A DNA stretch of 64,000 nucleotides from Clostridia bacterium (GCA_017429505.1 JAFROW010000004.1:163411-227410); one strand, 5' to 3'; positions 56,268 through 63,861 are shown, counted from the stretch's first letter. Program-made: numbers and translations. Notes: generated by a model not told the origin, from the letters alone.

Positions 56268-56867
56268 TTATTCTGTTTCTACTACTTTGTAAGTACTTAT
56301 ATTATCTACTACGATTGCTTGATTATTTGATAACTTTATAAATTTATATTTCATATATTCTTCTTCAATTTCATCAGCTAATTTAGTATATTTATCTTTA
56401 CTTTTATAATGTGGTAAAATATAAAATTCCACTAAATTCATAGCTTTATAATTACTCAATAATGGTGCTTGAGCTTTATGATCTAGTTTTTGAGCATATT
56501 CAATTGATGGACAAGCAATACATGCACCTGCACTTGAGCCAATATATATTTTATTATTTGCAAATTCTTTCAGTTCTAGTAAAACATCTTTATTTTTTAA
56601 TTGTTGTAACAAATAGAAACTATTTCCGCCTGCAACAAATATTGAATCTACAATTTTAAACTTTTTTAAAATATCTTGTTTGCTTTCTTTTGAAATATCT
56701 ATTTCTATTACTTTATAGTTCATTTGCGATAAGTCTTCTCTATCTTGATACATATAATCTCTATTTTCTTCTAGTTCAGAAGCTGTTGCAATAAATCCTA
56801 TGTTTGAATTTTGTTTCAAATATTTTTTAATTATTTCTTTATTTTTTGATAATAAAATTAGCATCAT
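56268..56867 (-). CDS. Peptidase S51 (dipeptidase E-like)
   Basis: 199 residues. The nucleophile region is YIGSSAGACIACPS, with FVAGGNSFYLLQQL before it and YILPHYKSKDKYTKL carrying the His. The family cleaves Asp-X dipeptides or cyanophycin dipeptides. The fold is class I glutamine-amidotransferase-like. GGAG lies 4 and 7 bases before two tandem ATG codons. Confidence 0.87.
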   Translation of the reverse strand: MMLILLSKNKEIIKKYLKQNSNIGFIATASELEENRDYMYQDREDLSQMNYKVIEIDISKESKQDILKKFKIVDSIFVAGGNSFYLLQQLKNKDVLLELKEFANNKIYIGSSAGACIACPSIEYAQKLDHKAQAPLLSNYKAMNLVEFYILPHYKSKDKYTKLADEIEEEYMKYKFIKLSNNQAIVVDNISTYKVVETE

Positions 56868-56898
56868 TTTTCTCCTTTATTGTTATGATTTATATAAT

Positions 56899-57417
56899 TT
56901 ATACTTTTTTATCTTTTCTAAAATCATATCTATATATCCCTATCAATGTAGAAATTGTCATTAATATATCTGATATAGAAGCTGTGTAAGCTTTAATTAC
57001 AATGTCATATATTACCCATAATATTATATTTAAAAGAGTAATTTTTCTTATATTGCTTTCTTTTTCTTGCAATATTGTTAAAGTATAAAGAATAGAACAT
57101 ATTATAGGTAATACATCAATGCAGCTTGTATAAGTTATTCCACCTAGAACAATTGATATTAAAATATATATTCCTATAATTACTTTTGGTACTTTAACTC
57201 CTTTGTTTTCAAATATTTTATTAATTAAAGTTTGTATTATTGCAAATCCACATATTAATGCACCACTATAGCTTTCTAATAGTAAAAAATTAATTGCAGA
57301 AAAAAGATTTGCAAGTATAAACATAAATATTATTTGTTTCTTATTTTTCATTTGCATTGCAAGTACATTTGCTATTATTACTATTACTCCAAAAAATTGT
57401 GCTATATAAAAATTCAT
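56899..57417 (-). CDS. YgjV-family inner membrane protein
   Basis: 172 residues with six hydrophobic segments. The opening AQFFGVIVIIANVLAMQMKN and LANLFSAINFLLLESYSGA match the YgjV (Imp-YgjV) family of unknown function. A short frame of 23 codons ends six bases before the start. Confidence 0.8.
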   Translation of the reverse strand: MNFYIAQFFGVIVIIANVLAMQMKNKKQIIFMFILANLFSAINFLLLESYSGALICGFAIIQTLINKIFENKGVKVPKVIIGIYILISIVLGGITYTSCIDVLPIICSILYTLTILQEKESNIRKITLLNIILWVIYDIVIKAYTASISDILMTISTLIGIYRYDFRKDKKV

Positions 57418-57422
57418 AAAAA

Positions 57423-57494
57423 CTACATTCCTTTCTCGTTTCGTTCAAAGACACACATAGTTGTAAAATTTTTTTCTTTAAAACTAATCTCCAT
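57423..57494 (-). CDS. Possible 23-residue leader or 5' relic
   Basis: ATG at 57494 with AGAAGAGAA upstream reads MEISFKEKNFTTMCVFERN and ends at 57423, just before ygjV. It may be a regulatory leader or the leftover start of a lost gene. Confidence 0.3.
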   Translation of the reverse strand: MEISFKEKNFTTMCVFERNEKGM

Positions 57495-57519
57495 TCTCTT
57501 CTTTCAAAAGTTCGCAAAA

Positions 57520-58356
57520 TTACTCTTTCTTTTTTGTATAATAATATTCTGTACATATTTCTTTAAAACCAAGTTTGTTGTAAATTTGTTCTGGATAAAA
57601 TCCTTTTTCTGTTTGTAAAAAAGCCACCTTCTTATTCATTTCTTTACATTTTTTTAATAATTGTTTTATAACTTCTTTTCCAATTCCTTTATTTCTGTAC
57701 GAACTCTTTATTGCCAAACAATATATGCCAAATATTTCTTCATCATAAGCATCTTCTATAATACCTATAACTTCATTTTCATTTTTTATAATATAAAAAT
57801 CATGTTCAATTCTATCAGTAGATTTTTTATAATTCTTATATGCTTCTTTGTATGCCAAGTCTAAATCTCCATAAGGGTCATCATCATTTCCTGTTACATA
57901 ACTATCATACATTACATTGCTAAATAGCTCCATGTCTGTAGTCTTTTCTAAAGAAATTTTTAAGTTGCAATTTGTAACTATATTTTGCACAATTTCGAAA
58001 TCAGTATATATTTGCCATACTTCATTTGAAACACATTCATATATATTGGGATCAAAAACTTCATCTCTTTTGTCAAATATATATCCATCCGTTGGAAGTA
58101 CTGCAACACAAAATTCTCTGTTATATTGTTCATTAATTAGATTTTCTGCTTTTTTTAATAATTCAATCGCTTCTGCATTATTACTTGCTTTAATTGAATT
58201 TATGTAATTATAGTAAAAATCCGAAATTATATTGCTATATACAATGTTAAACTTTTCATATTCCTTATTTTCAGTTATACCAATTCCAATATTAGAATCT
58301 ATATTAAATCTATCTAATTTAGTAATCAAATCTATTTTTTCTAAATTATCACTCAC
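57520..58356 (-). CDS. GNAT family N-acetyltransferase with N-terminal extension
   Basis: 278 residues. The GNAT core occupies the last 130 or so, with IFGIYCLAIKSSYRNKGIGK (acetyl-CoA loop RNKGIG) and YNKLGFKEICTEYYY. About 150 N-terminal residues form a separate, acidic domain without a known match. Substrate unknown. Stand-alone gene. Confidence 0.83.
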   Translation of the reverse strand: MSDNLEKIDLITKLDRFNIDSNIGIGITENKEYEKFNIVYSNIISDFYYNYINSIKASNNAEAIELLKKAENLINEQYNREFCVAVLPTDGYIFDKRDEVFDPNIYECVSNEVWQIYTDFEIVQNIVTNCNLKISLEKTTDMELFSNVMYDSYVTGNDDDPYGDLDLAYKEAYKNYKKSTDRIEHDFYIIKNENEVIGIIEDAYDEEIFGIYCLAIKSSYRNKGIGKEVIKQLLKKCKEMNKKVAFLQTEKGFYPEQIYNKLGFKEICTEYYYTKKKE

Positions 58357-58393
58357 TTTATCTCTACCTCTTAATATTTTTACTTCTATTTAA

Positions 58394-58927
58394 TTAATCA
58401 ATAACATATTTCCACCCTGGTTGCCACTCTTTTGTTTTTCGCCAATCATTTTTTATTGCTTCTTCCCATGTTATATTTTTTGTTAAAACTTCTAGTGCTA
58501 ATTGCGGTGCTCTATGAGCAACAATTCCTATTGTTTTATTATCATAGTTTTTTCTTAAAAATTCTATAAAATCTTCTATTCTATTTTGTACATCTAATAA
58601 AGATTCTCCATTAGGAAAAGGTGTATCTATATGCTCTTCATATTTAACTAAACTTTTATCTTCTCCATCAAAATCTCCATAATTACATTCTCTTAATCTT
58701 TTATCTTGTATTTTTTCTAATTCTGGCCAAGCTAAATTTGCTGAATCTACTGCTCTAATTAAATCTGATGTAAATAAAACATCAAATTTATAATTAGTAA
58801 TCTCTCCTAATCTTTTTGCTTGTTCTTTTCCTTGTTCATTTAAATTGACCTGTTTCCATCCACTACACTTTGAATCTGCATTGTCAAATGTAGTTCCATG
58901 AACAAAATATATTATTTCTATAGACAT
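58394..58927 (-). CDS. Histidine-phosphatase-family protein with altered RHG motif
   Basis: 177 residues of phosphoglycerate-mutase-like fold: LNEQGKEQAKRLGE, LFTSDLIRAVDSA, ECNYGDFDGE and VAHRAP. The first motif is VHGTT instead of RHGxT, so the Arg that binds the phosphate next to the catalytic His is Val. The other pocket residues are kept. Activity may be weak or changed. Confidence 0.85.
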   Translation of the reverse strand: MSIEIIYFVHGTTFDNADSKCSGWKQVNLNEQGKEQAKRLGEITNYKFDVLFTSDLIRAVDSANLAWPELEKIQDKRLRECNYGDFDGEDKSLVKYEEHIDTPFPNGESLLDVQNRIEDFIEFLRKNYDNKTIGIVAHRAPQLALEVLTKNITWEEAIKNDWRKTKEWQPGWKYVID

Positions 58928-58975
58928 TTTTTCATCACTTCCTATTAAACTATTATATAATATATAAACAACAAA

Positions 58976-59031
58976 AACAAGCGAACACGCAAAAAAATAA
59001 CAGATAATTACTTATCTGCTACTTTGGCTCG
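58976..59031 (-). repeat. Terminator-bearing direct repeat, left of dinD
   Basis: Contains CAGATAA/TTATCTG (7-bp stem, 4-base loop), followed on the minus strand by TTATTTTTTTG. It is therefore a terminator for dinD. Some 47 bases are nearly identical to 60115-60172. Confidence 0.75.
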
Positions 59032-59111
59032 AAATCTATAATTATTTTTAAAAACTTTCAAGTATAAATATCTAAATCTCAACTTTAAATTAAAATTATT
59101 ATTATGATATT

Positions 59112-59942
59112 TTAAAACTTTTTCAAACTTTTCTTATTTTCTTTCTCTAATTGTTTTAAACTTTTTTCTGGTGTAGGCAAATCTTCTGGCATAATTCCAC
59201 CATTCTTTGCTATTACTTCTCTTATATTTTTTCCAATTGTATAATGAGTCTTATTTGCTTCTATTTCAGAATTAATTTTATCTTTTCTCAATTTTTGTTC
59301 TGTTTGAGAAATTCTAAACAAATTTGCAATTAATTCGTCACTTCCCATATTGTCTAAAATGTTTTCTCTATATCTCAAGCCTTTTCTTTTTGCAATATCA
59401 TCTGCTGTTTCTCCATTATATAATCCTTTATATCCTGCATTGTGAAATCTATCAAAATTCTTAACTCCAGCATTTTTAGCTGCTTGATTTAGTGAATAAT
59501 TTCCTTTTCTTGTTAAATTTCTTTGATAAAATCTCTTTTCATCTTCTGTTAACATACAATATTCTTTTTCACTAATTTCTTGTTTTCTAGTTTGAACAGC
59601 AAAATATGTTTGTGCAAGAGCAATTACTTTTTTCCTGCTATCACCATTTTGAGCTATTAAGTATGCAGCATATCTAGTTAATTTGTAATCTTCTATTAAT
59701 TCCTCTTTTCCTTTTCCAGATATTATTGACTTCCTGACATCAGGAAAGCAATCTTTTATTGATATTCCACTATTTTCGCAAGCATCCATAGCTTTTTTTA
59801 AAACTTTTTTAAAATTTTCCCATTTAGAATACTGCAAAACTTTCATCAATTCTCTTGCATACCAAAATTCTAATCCATTTTCATCTGTATGTTTAATTTC
59901 TTCAAATCTTTTGTTATAAGTTTCTTCCATTTCTTGATTCAT
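59112..59942 (-). CDS. dinD: DNA-damage-inducible protein D
   Basis: 276 residues matching DinD: FWYARELMKVLQYSKWENF, DYKLTRYAAYLIAQNGD and ALAQTYFAVQTRKQE (BRO-N/KilA-like domain), then FYQRNLTRKGNYSLNQAAKNAG. In E. coli DinD is SOS-induced and inhibits RecA filament functions. A LexA-box-like sequence lies after its promoter. The gene is isolated between two copies of a terminator repeat, which suggests it arrived as a unit. Confidence 0.9.
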   Translation of the reverse strand: MNQEMEETYNKRFEEIKHTDENGLEFWYARELMKVLQYSKWENFKKVLKKAMDACENSGISIKDCFPDVRKSIISGKGKEELIEDYKLTRYAAYLIAQNGDSRKKVIALAQTYFAVQTRKQEISEKEYCMLTEDEKRFYQRNLTRKGNYSLNQAAKNAGVKNFDRFHNAGYKGLYNGETADDIAKRKGLRYRENILDNMGSDELIANLFRISQTEQKLRKDKINSEIEANKTHYTIGKNIREVIAKNGGIMPEDLPTPEKSLKQLEKENKKSLKKF

Positions 59943-60018
59943 AAGAACACTCCCTTTTTAATAAAATTTAGTTCTTACTACATATACTTTTACAATTAAA
60001 CTACATTTATTATCACAT

Positions 60019-60062
60019 TGAACTATTGTTTGTATTTTATAACAATTCTAACTATTTGTCAA
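60019..60062 (-). promoter_or_regulatory. dinD promoter with LexA-like site
   Basis: TTGACA (60062-60057), 17 bases, TAAAAT (60039-60034). Directly after it (plus strand 60020-60031) lies GAAC-TATT-GTTT, one base off the GAACNNNNGTTC core of Gram-positive LexA boxes. SOS control is therefore likely but unproven. Confidence 0.6.
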
Positions 60063-60114
60063 CCATTATTTTATTTTTTTACAAAAATTTTTCTTTCTAT
60101 ATAATATTAATCTC

Positions 60115-60172
60115 AACAAGCAAACACGCAAAAAATAACAGATAATTACTTATCTGCTACTTTGGCGCCTCG
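60115..60172 (-). repeat. Terminator-bearing direct repeat, right of dinD
   Basis: Nearly identical to 58976-59031, with the same hairpin. Its right end adds GCCTCG, so on the minus strand ACGAGGCGCCAAA matches the 3' end of tRNA-Asn including CCA. It terminates the GIY-YIG gene. Nothing else is seen in 60173-60279. Confidence 0.7.
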
Positions 60173-60279
60173 TATTTTACTCGATTCTTCTCTAATAATC
60201 TGTAGAAACCCTTATATTTCAGCATTTATAAATTCTCATTTTAGCTATATGCAGTCATCGTACAGTAGTAGGATTATTT

Positions 60280-61071
60280 TTACTTAATTTCAAATTCTTT
60301 AAATAAATCATTACCCCACTTTAAGTATTCTGTTCCCATAAACATAGTAATAGTATCTTTTAATTTTATACCTATTTGCTTTAAAATATCTTCTATATTT
60401 TCGTTCATTTCTAAAGAATGATCTATAATCATTTTTGACAAAGTTTTATGTAAGACATTATAATTTCCAAGTAATAAAGTGTAATTTGCAGAATAATATT
60501 TATATTTTAACAAAGACTCATCAAAATTTCTTATTTTATCTTCAAATTTTTCTAAAGCTATTCTTCCCTCTCTTGCAATTTTGTTGTAGTTAGGTGTCTC
60601 CTTTGCATATTGTAATTCTGACATTATTTTATTTGACTGTATTATTTCTTCAAATTGATTAAATCCATAAATTGAAGATTCAAAAAAATTTATCCAGTAT
60701 TTTTCTCTTTCGTCTAGTTTTTCCTTTTCGCAATGTTCTAAAACTTTGAATTTTATATCCTCTAAAGTTTTATTATTATTTTTTAAGGTAGATACTAATT
60801 TGCAATATAAATATTTTCCAGCATTTAAAGGAATTTGCTTATTGTATTCCATTTTACTTAATATATATAATTTTTTTGTATTTCCTCTGTGTGATGATCT
60901 CCTATTGTATAAATTTACAGACTGACCAACATATATAGGAATAAGATAATCCAAAGAAATCCCATCAATATACATCAAATATATACCACTTGTTTTATCT
61001 CTAGTGTCAACATCTCTTAATTCATTTTTGATTTTTTCAAAATCATTTATTACCTCACTATAACTTCTCAC
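60280..61071 (-). CDS. GIY-YIG nuclease-domain protein
   Basis: 263 residues. The GIY-YIG module lies at about 27-120: GIYLMYIDG, PIYVGQSVNLYNRRSSH (YVG with the catalytic Arg) and KLDEREKYWINFF (metal-binding Glu). The C-terminal 140 residues are helical and have no known domain. It may be a free-standing endonuclease of a mobile element. No phage or intron partner is visible nearby. Confidence 0.82.
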   Translation of the reverse strand: MRSYSEVINDFEKIKNELRDVDTRDKTSGIYLMYIDGISLDYLIPIYVGQSVNLYNRRSSHRGNTKKLYILSKMEYNKQIPLNAGKYLYCKLVSTLKNNNKTLEDIKFKVLEHCEKEKLDEREKYWINFFESSIYGFNQFEEIIQSNKIMSELQYAKETPNYNKIAREGRIALEKFEDKIRNFDESLLKYKYYSANYTLLLGNYNVLHKTLSKMIIDHSLEMNENIEDILKQIGIKLKDTITMFMGTEYLKWGNDLFKEFEIK

Positions 61072-61240
61072 TTTGCACCTCTTCGATTTTATATATAAAT
61101 TACCTATATTTTATCACAAAATTTAAAAAATGCAATTATTAATCTCCTGTTATTCTATATAAAAATAATTTTAAGTGTACAATTAAATGTACAGTAACGT
61201 GGAGACTTTTTTAAATATCTGTGTACATTCAAAAATAATA

Positions 61241-61323
61241 AAAAGCCATTCGTTTGAATGGCTTTTACTGACGCTTTGCATCAGCTCGGGTCAGGTCCTA
61301 ATCTAGTAAACTATTTCAGACCC
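61241..61323. other. Cluster of three hairpins, possible structured RNA or leader
   Basis: Three stems follow each other: 61241-61251 with 61256-61266 (11 bp, loop GTTT), 61268-61274 with 61278-61284 (7 bp, loop TTT), and 61288-61292 with 61319-61323. On the minus strand the first stem is followed by TATTATTTTT, a terminator, so a minus-strand RNA of about 130-150 nt is possible. On the plus strand it has no promoter. 61072-61240 shows nothing else. Confidence 0.4.
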
Positions 61324-61451
61324 ATAAAATAATATTATTTATAATATATATTATTCTACTTCATATTTAAATTATACACTAGAATTTGAAAAATGTACAT
61401 ACTTTTTTAAAAATATTTCAATTTTTATGTTTAAAATATAGAATATCATTT

Positions 61452-61480
61452 TTGACAATTAACATAAAATATAGTATAAT
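61452..61480 (+). promoter_or_regulatory. Sigma-A promoter of plus-strand operon
   Basis: TTGACA, 17 bases, TATAAT, a perfect consensus, about 45 bases before the leader ORF. Confidence 0.85.
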
Positions 61481-61525
61481 AGAAATGTAACTAAAGCGAT
61501 AATATTCGTATGCAGGAGGTTAAGA

Positions 61526-61552
61526 ATGAACAACTTTAGGGAGGACAAATGA
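61526..61552 (+). CDS. Eight-codon leader peptide (MNNFREDK)
   Basis: GCAGGAGG stands six bases before the ATG. The frame stops with a TGA that overlaps the ATGs of the next gene (AAATGATGG). The ribosome site of that gene (GGGAGG) lies inside the leader, so translation of the leader should influence it. Confidence 0.6.
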   Translation: MNNFREDK

Positions 61553-61833
61553 TGGAAACTTCAATTGAGATAACAAATGATGGAAAAATATATTGTAATG
61601 GAATTAAAGAAGATTCAGTTAATGGTTTTTTGATATTATTTGCGATGTATGCTCAAGAAGATGACTATAATTATATAAGAATGAATGAAGGTATGGTACA
61701 ACCTCAAAAGAAGAATATTGTGATATCTTTTGGGATAGAATTATACCCTACAGATTTTTTTATAAAGAATGTATTGTCATCGATGGATTTTGAAGTGACC
61801 AAAAAATTTATTGCAGATATTTATGGTCTGTGA
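61549..61833 (+). CDS. Uncharacterised 94-residue protein
   Basis: Not recognised. Acidic, with ITNDGKIYCNGIKEDSVNGF, a Met/Tyr-rich middle and ISFGIELYPTDFFIKNVL. GGGAGG lies four bases before the first ATG and seven before the second (61552), which may be the real start. It is first in a plus-strand operon that opposes all neighbours, with a consensus promoter and leader peptide. Confidence 0.65.
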   Translation: MMETSIEITNDGKIYCNGIKEDSVNGFLILFAMYAQEDDYNYIRMNEGMVQPQKKNIVISFGIELYPTDFFIKNVLSSMDFEVTKKFIADIYGL

Positions 61834-61879
61834 TAACAAAAAATGCTTTAGCCCAGAAGCATAACAGCGAGGTATATCA

Positions 61880-62095
61880 GTGGAAAAGAAAAAAATAAAA
61901 GCAGTTAGAAAAGGCGGAAATTCTCCTGTTAGATTTTTCCTAATGATAGGCGATGAAAAAATAGGAATGATTGATAACAGAGGTAATATATGTGTAGTGG
62001 ATGTTTATAAAAAACAATATATGGCAGATATAGAGAGATATATGTTTGAAGAATGGCGAACAGAGAGATTTTCTTGGGGATATATGCCATATTAA
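61880..62095 (+). CDS. Uncharacterised 71-residue protein, GTG start
   Basis: GAGG seven bases before a GTG at 61880. The product is basic at the start (KKKIKAVRKGGNSP), then FFLMIGDEKIGMIDNRGNIC and an aromatic end. It lies 46 bases after the first gene and is followed by a strong terminator, so the two form a closed small operon. Family unknown. Confidence 0.6.
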   Translation: MEKKKIKAVRKGGNSPVRFFLMIGDEKIGMIDNRGNICVVDVYKKQYMADIERYMFEEWRTERFSWGYMPY

Positions 62096-62124
62096 AACCT
62101 TTACAATTGAATATTGAACATTAT

Positions 62125-62154
62125 GAGGGACTATGGGCGGTTCCTCTTTTTTTT
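62125..62154 (+). terminator. Terminator of plus-strand operon
   Basis: GAGGGAC/GTTCCTC stem (7 bp, one G.U) with an 8-base loop and eight T's. Its stem and loop contain GGGAC and GGGCGG, close to the GGGACGG-type repeats. Confidence 0.85.
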
Positions 62155-62293
62155 ATAACTCAACACGAGGATATATGGTGCAAGGATTTAGTTCAATTCA
62201 TAATATATTTTTGGAAAATAGCAACATTTATCATATTTTTATAATTTGTGAGAATACTGGTTACATCCATAGTATAGTAGTAGAAAATATTTC

Positions 62294-62740
62294 CTATTTT
62301 TTAAATATACTTTTAATCTTATCAATTATTTTTTTTAGTATAGATTCCTTAAATTCTACCATTGCAACACTATCAATATTGGTATTTTCTTTAATCTCTG
62401 TTTCGTTTTTATTCTTAAAAATATTTTCTGGATTATATTTTTCATATTTTTCTTTTTCTATTTGCTCTCGATCATATTTTTCTTTTGCAATAATTCTTTC
62501 CCTTTGATAGTCAGTAGCCCAATAATCTCTAAATATATTAGCAAATATAGCTTTTGTTTTTTTTAGCATTTTTTGTTGGTCAAATGGCTTATTTTTATCA
62601 ACTTTATAATTATAAGTTCTATCCATCTTATTTATATACAAAATTAATTTTTTCTCCGGTATTTTTTCTACTGATTCTCTAGGGAAAAATTTAAGCAATT
62701 CGATGAATTCTGTACATGCTTTCTCATATGTATCTTCCAT
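62294..62740 (-). CDS. Uncharacterised 148-residue charged protein
   Basis: Not recognised. About residues 1-75 look folded (YEKACTEFIELLKFFPRES, then IPEKKLILYINKMD). A long Lys/Glu-rich helical stretch follows, and the end is basic (IIDKIKSIFKK), which could bind a membrane surface. AGGAG precedes the ATG. It is ten bases after the next gene upstream, so the two are co-transcribed. Confidence 0.65.
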   Translation of the reverse strand: MEDTYEKACTEFIELLKFFPRESVEKIPEKKLILYINKMDRTYNYKVDKNKPFDQQKMLKKTKAIFANIFRDYWATDYQRERIIAKEKYDREQIEKEKYEKYNPENIFKNKNETEIKENTNIDSVAMVEFKESILKKIIDKIKSIFKK

Positions 62741-62750
62741 AATTAAACTC

Positions 62751-63041
62751 CTATCTAAATAAATTTTCTATCCTTTTTAATATTTCTTCATTTGACATCT
62801 CTTCAAATGATTTTTCATCATCTTTGTCTTGTACTTCTTCATTTATTGTAGCTTTTCCAGCTTCTTGCTCATCAAAAATTGGTTCTTCACTTAATGAAGC
62901 AAGTAAATTTTTAATATCTTGAAGTTCTTCTCTAGTTCGGATATTTCTATCCTCACTTTGTTGTTTATTATCCCATTTACATTCTTGAAAAGAATCCAAA
63001 TCGCCTTTTTCTATTTTACTTCTTCTCATTTCTAGTCCCAT
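62751..63041 (-). CDS. Uncharacterised 96-residue acidic protein
   Basis: Not recognised. An N-terminal basic patch (MRRSKIEKG) precedes a strongly acidic middle and the end MSNEEILKRIENLFR. The ATG at 63041 follows AGAGGTG. The frame's GTG at 63050 is part of that site. It forms a two-gene unit with the next gene. Confidence 0.6.
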   Translation of the reverse strand: MGLEMRRSKIEKGDLDSFQECKWDNKQQSEDRNIRTREELQDIKNLLASLSEEPIFDEQEAGKATINEEVQDKDDEKSFEEMSNEEILKRIENLFR

Positions 63042-63208
63042 AAAAATCACCTCTATAATTATTATATCATATTAACTATTTCTTTGCAATATTGTAAAAA
63101 AATGTAAACACAAAAACAGTAGTAGCTATAGTTGTGTCGAAATATTTTAAAATATTACATCTGAATATTGCATGAATTCTAAAATCATCGAAAATACTAA
63201 CTTATAAA

Positions 63209-63245
63209 CAAAAATAGACTTTGAGCAAAATTACCCAAAGTCTAT
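63209..63245 (-). terminator. Terminator of the rRNA/tRNA operon
   Basis: A 10-bp stem ATAGACTTTG/CAAAGTCTAT (63214-63223 with 63236-63245) and TTTTTG on the minus strand, four bases after the tRNA CCA end. 63042-63208 has no other visible feature. Confidence 0.88.
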
Positions 63246-63249
63246 ATTT

Positions 63250-63556
63250 TGGCGCCTCGTGCAGGGCTCGAACCTGCGACCTATCGGTTACGCACTACAT
63301 TAATTTTCATTAACATTATATAAATATAATTTGTAGTCTGGACTTGCTCTTTACCATATCTTATGACTTAGGTAGGTGGTGTAAAGTCTCTACACACGGC
63401 TTTTGCCTTGCTCGGTGTTGTCTTCAACATTACTTGCTAAGAGTTCCACCGAATTAGCCACCTTATTCATCTATATGTTTCCATATAGAGCTGCTAACTC
63501 TTTGGTCTTATGACCTGCTCGACAGCCGAGCGCTCTACCAACTGAGCTAACGAGGC
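63250..63556 (-). tRNA. tRNA-Asn (GUU), interrupted by a group I intron
   Basis: Exon 1 is 63556-63522 (positions 1-35) and exon 2 is 63290-63250 (36-73 plus CCA). Joined, the acceptor GCCTCGT/ACGAGGC, D arm, anticodon stem with CTGTTAA loop and T arm GCAGG/CCTGC all form, apart from a C-U mismatch at 27-43. The anticodon is GTT. It lies 11 bases after 5S rRNA in the operon. The tRNA cannot work without splicing. Confidence 0.93.
63291..63521 (-). other. Group I intron (231 nt, no ORF) in tRNA-Asn
   Basis: The 5' exon end CTGT pairs with an internal GCAG just inside the intron, giving the U.G wobble at the splice site (P1), and the last intron base is G. The P/Q pairing CGGTG/CACCG (P4), a GGC-AAAA-GCC stem (P6), the R-like AGAGACTTTAC and S-like AAGATATGGTAAAG (P7) are present in order. 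No homing endonuclease frame fits inside. It should be self-splicing. Confidence 0.9.
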
Positions 63557-63567
63557 ATATATAAAAT

Positions 63568-63683
63568 CTAGCGACAACCTATTTTCCCAGCAAGGTAACT
63601 CGCAAGTATCTTTGGCACTATTTTGCTTGACTTCTGTGTTCGGAATGGGAACAGGTATTACCAAAATAGTCATCATCACTAGA
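63568..63683 (-). rRNA. 5S ribosomal RNA
   Basis: About 116 nt. The conserved core CCCATTCCGAACACAGAAG and the complementary ends (CTAGTGATGATG-type 5' end, GTCGCTAG-type 3' end) are present. Exact ends are estimated. Confidence 0.9.
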
Positions 63684-63861
63684 AAATTGATAACTTATTT
63701 AATTTACATTTTGTATTATATTACATTATTTACATTTTTGCAATAGTTTATACAAAATTTTCTAAATTTTTAGTTAAAATATAAAGCACACTCAAAAATA
63801 CATAGATGAATGGCAAGTTTTAGTTATTAACTTTCTTCGATTCCTTGCTTAACTTTTTTGT

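Noticed and set aside
60160-60190. tRNA gene suggested by ACGAGGCGCCA
   Set aside because: Only the 3' end matches. There is no D arm, anticodon arm or proper T arm upstream.
61268-61284. GATGCAAAGCGTC similar to part of the c-di-GMP-I riboswitch
   Set aside because: The other conserved blocks and a downstream expression platform are absent.
61286-61323. GGGTCAGGTCC stretch resembling the SRP RNA loop region
   Set aside because: The conserved GGAA and AGCAG parts and the closing helix of SRP RNA are missing.
62133-62507. Long plus-strand frame overlapping the 148-residue gene
   Set aside because: No ribosome site; it is the AT-rich antisense of a better minus-strand gene and begins at a terminator.
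63494-63679. Minus-strand 61-codon reading frame at the right end
   Set aside because: It lies across the intron, tRNA-Asn exon 1 and 5S rRNA, and is not a protein gene.
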